NCBI RefSeq assembly: GCF_013128195.2
Contig: NZ_CP053452.2
Coordinates: forward strand, 496,001-560,000
Direction: 5' to 3'
Source: Frigoriglobus tundricola
Lineage (GTDB): Bacteria; Planctomycetota; Planctomycetia; Gemmatales; Gemmataceae
DNA: 64,000 nt
The translations under genes and the position numbers were made by a program. A model generated the notes under the pieces. The model was not told the DNA's origin and did not search any database. It saw nothing but the letters and a program-made list of their open reading frames with translations. Every line of letters begins with the position of its first letter. The stretch's first letter is position 1. Shown in pieces: positions 18,379 through 26,614 of the stretch.

Positions 18379-19626
18379 TCACGACCGGCCGTCCTCCGCG
18401 GCGTCGAGGAACTCGCGCGCCGCGACGCGCACGCTCCGTACCGCACGCCAGTACATGCCGACCAGAAGCAGCCACCCGAGCAGGAACGCCGCCTGTTCGT
18501 ACATCTTCACTTCGTCGTCCGGCTTTTTCGGCCGCCAGTTCTCCACGTACAGGTCCCACCCGAGCACCACGACGAACGCGGCCAGCGCGAACACGAAGCC
18601 CACCGCCCCGACGGCCCGCGCCGCCTTCGGCCGCTTGAGTGCCACCCCGCTGGCCGTGAGCGCCGTGAGGAACCAGAACTCCGCGAGCGGCGCGAGCAAC
18701 AGGAACGCGGAGCGGGTATATTTGTACACGTCTTTCATCAGCAGCCAATCGAAGAGGGCCGAGCCGAGCAGTGCGGCGAAACCGACCAACCCGAACAGGG
18801 CACTGAACGTGAACAGCCCCCGTGCGCCGCTGTTCCGCGGCGCGCCGCTCGCGATCATCCGCCCGAACACGATCAACAGACCGGCCATCAGCACCGGCAC
18901 GCCGTAAAGCGCGAGATCCAGAATCTCGGGTTTCGTCAGCGGGGCGGAGTTCGGGCCGGCCGAGTTGATGTACCCCTCGATGCTCACCCAGTCCGCGCCG
19001 TCGCCCCGGGGCAGTTCGTTGCCGGCACGGACGTAGACCGTCTTCCCGAACTCGACGAACCCGATGAGCGACAGCCACAGGAGCGCGAACTGGACCCAGA
19101 ACAGCCCGCGCCGGACGGACCGCCAGCCGCGTGCCAGAATCTCTTCGGGCGTCTTCTGGTTGGCCTTTCCTTTGGACTTCCCCTTCGCGGGTTTGGGAGC
19201 CGGTTCCTCGCTCTCGACTTTCGTCGGCTTGGCCGGCTTCGGTCGGTCCTTCCCGCCGCGCCCGCCGGGCGCGAGCGGCGGGAACGGTTCCGGGGCCGGG
19301 TCCCGCGCCGGGGGCGGGAACGGGACCGACGGAGCCGGAGCGGCCGGCAGCGCGCCCCAATCGTCCGGGCTGGCGAGGACCGGTTTGGGCGCCGGTGAAG
19401 CGGGGAGCGGTCGCGCCGGGGGCGGCACGGGCCGCGACGGCGGCAGCGGAACAGGGGCCGAATCCGGAACGGGTGGGGGCGCCGTTCCGGCGCCAGCCGG
19501 GGGCTCGTCGGGCGCGGGCACCTGAACCGCGGCCTGGCAATACGGGCACTTGACCTTTTTGCCCGCGGACTCGTCGCGCGCCCGGAACCGCTTCCCGCAC
19601 GACGGACACCCTAACGTGATCGGCAT
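18379..19626 (-). CDS. Zinc-ribbon multi-TM protein B
   Basis: 415 residues. The N-terminal zinc ribbon CPSCGKRF...KCPYC is the MJ0042-like type common in planctomycetes. A 130-residue Pro/Ala/Lys-rich linker and about six hydrophobic segments follow. ATG 19626 is selected because the ribbon starts immediately after it (MPITLGCPSCG), as in homologous N-termini. Nine bases separate it from protein A, so the two are co-transcribed. Function unknown. Confidence 0.75.
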   Translation of the reverse strand: MPITLGCPSCGKRFRARDESAGKKVKCPYCQAAVQVPAPDEPPAGAGTAPPPVPDSAPVPLPPSRPVPPPARPLPASPAPKPVLASPDDWGALPAAPAPSVPFPPPARDPAPEPFPPLAPGGRGGKDRPKPAKPTKVESEEPAPKPAKGKSKGKANQKTPEEILARGWRSVRRGLFWVQFALLWLSLIGFVEFGKTVYVRAGNELPRGDGADWVSIEGYINSAGPNSAPLTKPEILDLALYGVPVLMAGLLIVFGRMIASGAPRNSGARGLFTFSALFGLVGFAALLGSALFDWLLMKDVYKYTRSAFLLLAPLAEFWFLTALTASGVALKRPKAARAVGAVGFVFALAAFVVVLGWDLYVENWRPKKPDDEVKMYEQAAFLLGWLLLVGMYWRAVRSVRVAAREFLDAAEDGRS

Positions 19627-19840
19627 GACGAACGACCCCGTACAACCGCGAAAGTATAGACGGCGGGGAACCCGGCCGATGATCGACATGGTAAGGCGGA
19701 ACGCCGCTCAGAAAAACCCCATGCCGCAAAAATGATTCCGGCACTCATACCGTGGAGGTGCGATCGTGACGTCATGGGGGTGAACGGCCCGGGCGATTGG
19801 TTGGCGCTTTGTCGCGTAGGGGCACCAATTCTCGAACCGG

Positions 19841-20914
19841 TCAGGCGTCTCTCGCTCGGGCCGCCCGCCGCGCCGCGCGCTGGAGTGCGACACCCAGGAG
19901 CATGTAGACGGTAAACCCCGCGTAGCCCATGGCGCTGGGACCAACGAAATGCGTCACATCGGCGGCCTCGCCCGAGCGCACCAGATCACCGACGGTACCA
20001 ACCGCCACCCCCGCGGCGAGAACACACGCCCATCCCGTGCCGAACAGGGTGAGTGCGACCGCAACCGCCGCCGTGCGCCGGCGGAGCGATTCGCTCGGCA
20101 GGGCGGCGCTCGCGAAGCCGAAGTTGACGATCGTGGCGAAATCCGCAGCCACCCGGCTCGCGAGGCCGAGCACCAGGACCGGAAGGGGCCACACCGTACC
20201 AGACGCGCGCCCGCCCGCGGCGGTGTCGAGATTCAGGTACACCGCCAGAGCCGACCACGCGAATACGAGCGCGCAGAGGGTGTGAACCAGTTCGCACACC
20301 GCCGTGACCCGAAAGCTCCGCCCGGACGGAAGGTCCCACGGCGCCAACGCCTGAAGCACCCGCCCCACCGCGACGAGAGCCCCGCCGACCAGCAGCCCGA
20401 ACGCGAGCAGCAGAACGAGGGGCGGACCGAGAACCCGGAACTCCTGATGAAACGCACTGGTCCGCACACTGGCCGGGACGCGCGGGTCGGGGGCGAGCAG
20501 GTACAGGACCGCGCCCACAACGGCGACAAACACCGAAACCGCCGCCCATTCGATTACGAACCCGGCACGGATGAGAGCGGCCCCGTGGCCCAACGGTTTC
20601 CAGAGCGCTTCGCCGGAACCGGACGGATCGACCGCGAGCGCCGACGATGCCGGGACCGCATCTGGTTCAGAAGGTAGAACCTCGACCGGTTCTTGCTCGG
20701 GACGCGGCTCCTCGACTGGAGCTTTGGCTTCCGCCTCAGTCATAACCAGGCGCGTGCGCCGCTTCCGCTGCCCGCGCCGGTTCTCGGCGTCCGCATCTTC
20801 GACGACGGCGGCATCGAGAGGACGGGAGCAGAACGGACACACGCGCCGTTTGGGCGACGCGTCGCCGCTGGGCACGGCGTGGTTGCAGTGTGAACAGATG
20901 ATGAGCAGCGGCAT
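19841..20914 (-). CDS. Zinc-ribbon multi-TM protein C
   Basis: 357 residues. Starts MPLLIICSHCNHAV and has a second knuckle CPFCSRPL, then a charged Glu/Lys/Pro linker (about 45-105) and six or more hydrophobic helices. Same architecture as proteins A and B, 215 bp upstream of protein B. Function unknown; probably one functional unit with the other two. Confidence 0.75.
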   Translation of the reverse strand: MPLLIICSHCNHAVPSGDASPKRRVCPFCSRPLDAAVVEDADAENRRGQRKRRTRLVMTEAEAKAPVEEPRPEQEPVEVLPSEPDAVPASSALAVDPSGSGEALWKPLGHGAALIRAGFVIEWAAVSVFVAVVGAVLYLLAPDPRVPASVRTSAFHQEFRVLGPPLVLLLAFGLLVGGALVAVGRVLQALAPWDLPSGRSFRVTAVCELVHTLCALVFAWSALAVYLNLDTAAGGRASGTVWPLPVLVLGLASRVAADFATIVNFGFASAALPSESLRRRTAAVAVALTLFGTGWACVLAAGVAVGTVGDLVRSGEAADVTHFVGPSAMGYAGFTVYMLLGVALQRAARRAARARDA

Positions 20915-21008
20915 CGGTACGCGACCAAACCGGGAGGCACCGAACCTCGGCTATCGTACCAAGCCGGCCGGCCGTCGCGCTCGATTCCCGTGTTCGTTCG
21001 GTCCGTAG

Positions 21009-21269
21009 TCACACCGAAAATCGCGGTTCTGGACGCTTCCACTTGGGATCGTAGGGCATTGAGAAGAGTTGTTGAATTAATTCTGCTTTGTTGGGGGCAT
21101 CACCGAGAAGCACCTCGACGGCCTGACGCAACTTCACCGCGCGCGGGTCCGCCGCCACGTCACCGGGACCGCGGCCGAGGCGATCGAACATCGCGGCGGT
21201 CTCGAGTAACTTGCTCCGGGCGTCCAGGAAGAACTGATCGAGGACTCGGTCGGCGGGAAGCGGGGTCAC
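21009..21269 (-). CDS. Small conserved-looking hypothetical protein
   Basis: 86 residues, soluble and helical (FFLDARSKLLETAAMFDRL, VLLGDAPNKAELIQQLF). The start is GTG 21269, with GGAG seven bases upstream. A longer reading to 21425 has a proline-rich, unconvincing N-terminus. I recall similar short proteins in planctomycetes but assign no function. Confidence 0.6.
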   Translation of the reverse strand: MTPLPADRVLDQFFLDARSKLLETAAMFDRLGRGPGDVAADPRAVKLRQAVEVLLGDAPNKAELIQQLFSMPYDPKWKRPEPRFSV

Positions 21270-21452
21270 AGTCTTACTCCGCGAAGGGTATGCCGCAACG
21301 ACAGGCGGGGCGAATCGTGGCGGGGGGAGCGGGATAAACCAATCGGCCGCACTGTGGCAAACACCCGCTCGCCGCAGGACCGATGTAATCAACGAATCCA
21401 CACGGTTGCTTATCGAATCTCTCAATACCCGGACTGTGTCGGCTCACATCCA

Positions 21453-22343
21453 TCATGCGCGCGTTTCTGGGGCAGCCGGTTTGAACTGGACCTTGAGTTC
21501 GAGCGGAACCAGATCGTTCAAACTGCCGGAGCGGAACCCATCGAGATCGAGGGTGACGAACTTGAAGCCCAACCGCCGCAGGGTGCCGGCGAGTTCGGTT
21601 CGCACCGGTCCGGCGGCGAATTTCGCGATTTCGCTCGCGGGCACCTCGACACGGGCCAGATCGCCCTCATGATACCGCACGCGGCACTCGCGCAAGCCGA
21701 GCGACCGGAGGAACGTCTCCGCGTCCTCGACCCGCTTGGTGCGCTCGGGCGTGACCGCCACCCCCGGCGCCATGCGGCTCGACAGGCACGGCGCGGCCGG
21801 TTTGTCCCAGGTCGGGAGCTGCCAGTACCGGGCCAGCGCGCGGACGTCCGCCTTCGTGAACCCGGCTTCCTGGAGCGGGTGGCGGACGGCGTGTTCGGCG
21901 GCGGCCGCCAGCCCCGGGCGATAGTCGCCGAGGTCGTCCAGGTTCGCCCCGCTCGCCATCACCGGCACGCCGAGGTCCGGCAGCAGCCGTTCAACGGTGG
22001 TATACAGCTCGGTCTTGCAGTGGTAGCAGCGGGCGCCGTCGTTTTTGAGGTACGCGGGGTTGCGGAACTCGTCCGTGCGAACAATCCGGTGCCGGATACC
22101 AATGAGTTGGGCGAGGGCGCGGGCGTCGTCCAGTTCCGCGCGTGCGACGCTCGCGCTGTCGGCCGTAACCGCAACCGCGCGTGACCCGAGCGCGAGGAAC
22201 GCGGCCTGGGCCACGACTGTGCTGTCGATCCCGCCGCTGAACGCGACCGCCACGCCGGGCATATCGCCCAGCACGGCGAGCAACCGGTCCCGCTTCGCCG
22301 CGAGGTCCGGGCTGATCTCATTCGCGTGTCCCAGTTCGTTCAT
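21453..22343 (-). CDS. larE: ATP-dependent sacrificial sulfur transferase LarE
   Basis: Nickel-pincer-cofactor biosynthesis enzyme, PP-loop ATPase, 296 residues. The PP-loop SGGIDS is at 36-41, RCYHCKTELY at about 105-114 and WDKPAAPCLSSR near 179-190, with Cys186 at the position that donates sulfur in one-Cys LarE proteins. LarE thiolates the pyridinium dicarboxylate precursor made by LarB, which is encoded 27 kb away in this window. A TATACT hexamer lies directly upstream and no clear ribosome site is seen. Confidence 0.92.
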   Translation of the reverse strand: MNELGHANEISPDLAAKRDRLLAVLGDMPGVAVAFSGGIDSTVVAQAAFLALGSRAVAVTADSASVARAELDDARALAQLIGIRHRIVRTDEFRNPAYLKNDGARCYHCKTELYTTVERLLPDLGVPVMASGANLDDLGDYRPGLAAAAEHAVRHPLQEAGFTKADVRALARYWQLPTWDKPAAPCLSSRMAPGVAVTPERTKRVEDAETFLRSLGLRECRVRYHEGDLARVEVPASEIAKFAAGPVRTELAGTLRRLGFKFVTLDLDGFRSGSLNDLVPLELKVQFKPAAPETRA

Positions 22344-22349
22344 ACCTTT

Positions 22350-22355
22350 AGTATA
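22350..22355 (-). promoter_or_regulatory. TATACT -10 candidate just before larE
   Basis: On the minus strand TATACT ends six bases before the larE ATG, which has no ribosome site. If used, transcription would begin at or next to the start codon and give a leaderless message. No good -35 partner is seen. Confidence 0.25.
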
Positions 22356-22370
22356 CTCTGCGGGCGGAGG

Positions 22371-22694
22371 TCACGAGCGTGCCGGTTCGTCGGTGTCCCG
22401 GTTCGGCGGACGGAAGTCGAACTCCGGGAGCATTTCCGGTGCCGCATCCGCCGTCGGACCGGGGCGGAACGGGCGCCGAACCGGTGTCGCTTGCTGTTGG
22501 TACCACATCCACCCCGCGTACCACTTCGACAGGTTCCAGCAGCCCATCGCCAGCGCGAGGCAGGCGCCTAGAAAGAGCCGCATCGGGTTCCACTTCGCCA
22601 CGAGGTCCGGCACACCGAAGCGCACGCCGAGCAGGACCGCCCCGGCGACGAGAAAGAACAGACCGAGCCCCAACCGCATGTGCCGAACGGTCAT
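22371..22694 (-). CDS. Small two-helix membrane protein
   Basis: 107 residues from ATG 22694 (MTVRHMRLGLGLFFLVAGAV). Two hydrophobic segments (about 7-25 and 38-58) are followed by WYAGWMWYQQ and a charged Pro-rich tail. GAGG lies nine bases before this ATG; a start at 22721 is possible. Function unknown. Immediately upstream of larE on the same strand. Confidence 0.6.
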   Translation of the reverse strand: MTVRHMRLGLGLFFLVAGAVLLGVRFGVPDLVAKWNPMRLFLGACLALAMGCWNLSKWYAGWMWYQQQATPVRRPFRPGPTADAAPEMLPEFDFRPPNRDTDEPARS

Positions 22695-22864
22695 CGCCGA
22701 GGTCCTCGTGGATGCTCCCATGATACTCGATCGTCCGCCCCGCTGCCCACACCGACACGGGCTCTGACGGCCCGTTAACCGCAGGGCCGGCGCTTCGCGT
22801 TGACACGTCCGCTTCGACACTGCTACAGTTCGCCGCCCCAGACGGAAGCGGAGGCCGACTGAGC

Positions 22865-23914
22865 ATTAACCCCGAAACGTGGTACGCACTGATTCGCGGC
22901 GAGCACCGCGGACCGCTCGCCGTAGCGGCGCGCGCCGGACTGCGCGTGGCGAGCTGGCCCTACGGCGTCGCCGCGTGGGCACGGAACCGGGCGTTCGACC
23001 GGGGCTGGAAAACGGTCCACCGGGCGGCCGTACCGGTGGTCAGCATCGGCAACCTCACGCTCGGCGGCACCGGCAAAACGCCGTGCGTGGAGTGGGTGGC
23101 CCGGTTCTTCCGCGAGCAGGACGTGCAGGTGGCGGTCGTCAGCCGCGGGTACGGGAGCGACGCGGGGCGCAACGACGAAGCGATGGTGCTCGAGGAGAAC
23201 CTGCCGGACGTACCGCACTTGCAGGACCCCGACCGCGTGGCGGCGGCCGGGCGCGCGGTCGAGGAGCTGGAAAGCGAACTGCTCGTCCTCGACGACGGCT
23301 TCCAGCACCGGCGGCTCCATCGCGACCTCGATGTCGTTCTGATCGACGCCTCGTGCCCGCCGGCGCACGACCGCCTGTTCCCGCGCGGGACGCTCCGCGA
23401 ACCGGTGGGCGGGCTCCGGCGGGCCGGGGCCATTGTTCTGACGCGGTGCGATCAGGTGCCGGCGCGTGACGTGGAGGCAATTTGCGAGTGGCTCGCCCGG
23501 CGCTGGCCGAGCACGCCGGTCGCGACGACCGAACACCGGCCGGTGGAACTGGTGGGCGACGGCGGCTCGACCCGGCCGACTGAACGGCTCACGGGAGCGC
23601 CGGTGGGAGCCTTCTGTGGGATCGGTAACCCGGCCGCGTTCCGCAAAACGCTCGAGGGGATCGGGGCGGCGGTCACGAACTTCCGTGCCTTCCCCGACCA
23701 CCACGCGTACTCGCGGGCGGACGTGGACGACCTGACGCGCTGGGCGGAAACGCTCCCCCCGGACGCGGTCATCGCGACGACGCAAAAGGACTGGGTGAAG
23801 TTGCGCCTCCCGGCGCTGGCCGGTCGGCCGCTCTGGGCGGTGCGGATCGGCCTGACCTTTCGTTCCGGCCAGGACGCGTTCACGGCGGCGCTGGAGCGCG
23901 TGCCGCGTTCGTAG
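22865..23914 (+). CDS. lpxK: Tetraacyldisaccharide 4'-kinase
   Basis: Phosphorylates the lipid A disaccharide precursor at the inner membrane. The P-loop GNLTLGGTGKTP, VVSRGYGS, LVLDDGFQHRR and the C-terminal FPDHHAYSRADV block identify LpxK. The first in-frame standard start (GTG 22946) would remove the conserved N-terminus NPETWYALIRGEHRGPLA. GGAGG at 22850-22854 points to a rare start, ATT 22865 or CTG 22859; I used ATT because M-N-P-E-T is the expected N-terminus. First gene of the LPS-core cluster. A palindrome begins at its stop codon. Confidence 0.9.
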   Translation: MNPETWYALIRGEHRGPLAVAARAGLRVASWPYGVAAWARNRAFDRGWKTVHRAAVPVVSIGNLTLGGTGKTPCVEWVARFFREQDVQVAVVSRGYGSDAGRNDEAMVLEENLPDVPHLQDPDRVAAAGRAVEELESELLVLDDGFQHRRLHRDLDVVLIDASCPPAHDRLFPRGTLREPVGGLRRAGAIVLTRCDQVPARDVEAICEWLARRWPSTPVATTEHRPVELVGDGGSTRPTERLTGAPVGAFCGIGNPAAFRKTLEGIGAAVTNFRAFPDHHAYSRADVDDLTRWAETLPPDAVIATTQKDWVKLRLPALAGRPLWAVRIGLTFRSGQDAFTAALERVPRS

Positions 23915-23992
23915 GGCGGGCCGGCGCTTTGCGCCGGCCCACCTTTGCACCAGGAAGCCGGTGGGCCGGCACAAAGCGCCGGCCCACCCTAC
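23911..23992. repeat. 33-bp-arm palindrome between lpxK and hldE
   Basis: Arms 23911-23943 and 23960-23992 pair with two mismatches around a 16-base loop. Each arm carries a GGGCCGGCGCTTTG-type core that is itself partly palindromic. The left arm includes the lpxK stop codon. It could act as an attenuator or be a mobile REP-like intergenic repeat. Confidence 0.8.
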
Positions 23993-24015
23993 AGGCGTGA
24001 CAAGGGACTGTCACA

Positions 24016-25506
24016 ATGACCGATCTCGTCGAACTCGTTCACACCCTCGGTGCGCCGCGCGTCCTCGTCGTCGGCGACGTGATGCTCGACCGCTACGTCT
24101 GGGGCAACGCCGAGCGCATCAGCCAGGAGGCCCCGGTGGTCCTCCTGCGCGCCGACCGCCGCGAGGAGCGCCTCGGCGGGGCCAGCAGCGTCGCCACGAT
24201 GCTCCAGGCGCTCGGGGCGCGGACGAGCGTCGTCGGCGTCGTCGGGACCGACGCGGACGGGTTCCGGGCGCGACACATCCTGACCGATCTCGGCATCGAC
24301 GCGGAGGGCGTGGTCGCCGACCCGGACCGGCCGACGAGCGTGAAGGAGCGGTACATCGGCCGCGCGCAGGCGAAGCACCCGCAGCAGATGATCCGCGTCG
24401 ATTACGAGAGCCGCGATCCGGTGAGCGAGAGCGTCGAGCGGCACCTCGCGGACGTCCTCGTGGCGAAGGTCCGCGAAGCCGACATCGTTCTCGTGAGCGA
24501 TTACGACAAGGGCGTGTGTACCCCCGGGCTCCTGCACCTGGCCGTCAGCGTCGCGAAGGCGCGGGGCGTCCGGGTCGTCGCGGACCCGACCCGCGGCGGC
24601 GATTACTCCAAGTACCGCGGCTGTTCGTGCATGACGCCCAACCGGCTCGAGGCCGGGCTCGCCACGGGCCGCGACATCCGCACGCCCGGCGACGCGCTCC
24701 TCGCGGCGGCACAGCTCCGCGACACGCTCGGCCTCGAGGCCGGCCTCGTCACGCTCGACAAGGACGGCATCGCGCTCGCCCACAGCGACGGCCGCAGCGT
24801 CGTCTTCCCGACCCGGCCGCGCCAGGTGTACGACATCACCGGCGCCGGCGACATGGTGATGGCGACCCTCGGCCTCGCGCTCGCCGCGGGCGCCGACTAC
24901 GACCCGGCCGTGCGGCTCGCGAACGTCGCGGGCGGCCTCGAGGTCGAGAAGATCGGCGTCGCCACCGTGACCCGCGACGAGATCCTGGCCGACCTGCACC
25001 ACGCGCCGTTCCGGGCCGCCGAGCGGGTGCCCGGTGCCGCGAAAGTGGTCGCGCTCCCGCACCTGCTCGCCGAACTCGAGTCGCGCCGCGAGCGCGGGCA
25101 GACGGTCGCGTTCACCAACGGCTGCTTCGACGTGCTCCACGCCGGGCACGTGCAGTACCTCGCGGACGCCCGGCGGCAGGCCGACTGCCTCGTCGTCGCG
25201 ATCAACAGCGACGCGAGCGTGAGACAGCTCAAAGGCCCGTCGCGCCCGCTCAACCCCGTGGAGGCGCGGGCGCTCGTGCTCGCGGGGCTCCAGGACGTTG
25301 ATTTCGTCACCATTTTCGCCGACCCGACCCCCGCCGCCGTCATCGAGGCCGTGCGCCCCGACGTACTGGTGAAGGGCGCCGACTACAAGAAATCCGACGT
25401 GGTCGGCGCGTCGTTCGTGGAGAGTTACGGCGGGCGCGTGCACCTCGCGGACCTGCGCGCCGGCTTCTCCACGACGAGCCTCATCGAGCGCATGAGAGCC
25501 GCGTAA
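24016..25506 (+). CDS. hldE: Bifunctional heptose-7-phosphate kinase / heptose-1-phosphate adenylyltransferase
   Basis: 496-residue HldE (RfaE). The N-terminal ribokinase-like domain (1-325) has VVGDVMLDRYVWG, GGASSVA and DITGAGD. The C-terminal nucleotidyltransferase (350-496) has FTNGCFDVLHAGHVQYL with the HxGH signature and INSDASVRQLKGPSRP. It makes the ADP-heptose precursor used by WaaF, encoded next, 34 bp downstream. Length is normal for the fused form. Confidence 0.95.
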   Translation: MTDLVELVHTLGAPRVLVVGDVMLDRYVWGNAERISQEAPVVLLRADRREERLGGASSVATMLQALGARTSVVGVVGTDADGFRARHILTDLGIDAEGVVADPDRPTSVKERYIGRAQAKHPQQMIRVDYESRDPVSESVERHLADVLVAKVREADIVLVSDYDKGVCTPGLLHLAVSVAKARGVRVVADPTRGGDYSKYRGCSCMTPNRLEAGLATGRDIRTPGDALLAAAQLRDTLGLEAGLVTLDKDGIALAHSDGRSVVFPTRPRQVYDITGAGDMVMATLGLALAAGADYDPAVRLANVAGGLEVEKIGVATVTRDEILADLHHAPFRAAERVPGAAKVVALPHLLAELESRRERGQTVAFTNGCFDVLHAGHVQYLADARRQADCLVVAINSDASVRQLKGPSRPLNPVEARALVLAGLQDVDFVTIFADPTPAAVIEAVRPDVLVKGADYKKSDVVGASFVESYGGRVHLADLRAGFSTTSLIERMRAA

Positions 25507-25540
25507 CACCCCCGGCCCCGTTCCGAAGACACGAACCCGC

Positions 25541-26614
25541 ATGACCCGCATCGCACTCTTCCTGCCGAACTGGATCGGCGACGTGGTCATGGCCACGCCG
25601 GCGGTCCGGGCCGTGCGCGCCGCCTTTCCGGACGCCGAGCTGATTGCGGTCTGCAAGCCCTACGTGGCGGACGTGCTGGCCGGGGCGCCGTGGTTCACCG
25701 AAACGGTCCTCGCCGACAAGCGCGGGCCGCGGGAGCGGCGCCTGTTCGCGGTCGCGGGCCGGCTGCGGGCGAAACCGCTCGACGCCGCCCTGCTCTTCCC
25801 CAACTCGTTCCGCACGGCCCTGCTGGCCTACCTCGGTGGCGCGAAGCGCATCGTGGGCTTCCGCCGCTACGCCCGCGGCGTGTTCTTGACCGACAAGCTG
25901 CAAGCGAAAACCGACCCCCGCGGCCGGTTCGTACCGACCCCGGCCCTGGACGACTACAACCGGCTCGCGCGGGCCCTCGGCACCGGCGAGCCCGGCCACC
26001 GGATGGAACTGTTCACCACCCCCGCAGACGAGGCCGCCGCGGCGGCCGTGTGGGAGCGGTTCGATCTGCACCGCTATCCGCGGGTGGTGGCGCTGAACCC
26101 CGGCGCGGCGTTCGGTGCGGCGAAGCACTGGGGCAGCGACCACTTCGCCGAACTCGCACGCGGGCTCTCGGCCCGACTCGGCTGTGGCGTATTGGTGGTG
26201 TGCGGCCCCGGCGAGCGGGAGATGGCGCGGCGGATCGCGGACGAGAGCCGGTCGCCGCACGTGTTCCCGTTGAGCGACGGACCGTTGTCACTCGGGCTGA
26301 CAAAGGCACTCGTGCGCCGCGCGGACCTGCTCGTGACCACCGACAGCGGCCCGCGGCACTTCGCGGCTGCGTTCGACCGCCCGGTGGTGTCGCTGTTCGG
26401 CCCGACCCACATCGAGTGGACGGAAACGTACTTCGCCCGGGAAATCTGCTTACAGAAGAAGCTCCCGTGCGGCCCGTGCCAGCAGCGCGTCTGCCCCCTC
26501 GGCCACCACCGGTGCATGCGCGAGCTGGCGCCGGCCGAAGTGTTCGCCGCGGCCGACCGGCTCCTGACGAGAGTCCCACTCGCTGTGAGAGAAGAGGTAC
26601 CGCGTGCCGCATAA
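25541..26614 (+). CDS. waaF: ADP-heptose:LPS heptosyltransferase (WaaF-type)
   Basis: GT9 glycosyltransferase of 357 residues transferring heptose to the LPS inner core. LPNWIGDVVMATPAVRAVR is the GT9 N-terminal signature; NPGAAFGAAKHW, TTDSGPRHFAAAF and LFGPTHIEWT mark the donor site. A Cys-rich CGPCQQRVCPLGHHRC segment near the C-terminus is usual for WaaF. The stop overlaps the next gene, which starts with GTG 26604. Confidence 0.93.
   Translation: MTRIALFLPNWIGDVVMATPAVRAVRAAFPDAELIAVCKPYVADVLAGAPWFTETVLADKRGPRERRLFAVAGRLRAKPLDAALLFPNSFRTALLAYLGGAKRIVGFRRYARGVFLTDKLQAKTDPRGRFVPTPALDDYNRLARALGTGEPGHRMELFTTPADEAAAAAVWERFDLHRYPRVVALNPGAAFGAAKHWGSDHFAELARGLSARLGCGVLVVCGPGEREMARRIADESRSPHVFPLSDGPLSLGLTKALVRRADLLVTTDSGPRHFAAAFDRPVVSLFGPTHIEWTETYFAREICLQKKLPCGPCQQRVCPLGHHRCMRELAPAEVFAAADRLLTRVPLAVREEVPRAA

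Noticed and set aside
17320-19398. 692-codon plus-strand frame
   Set aside because: Antisense to two zinc-ribbon membrane proteins; charged low-complexity translation.
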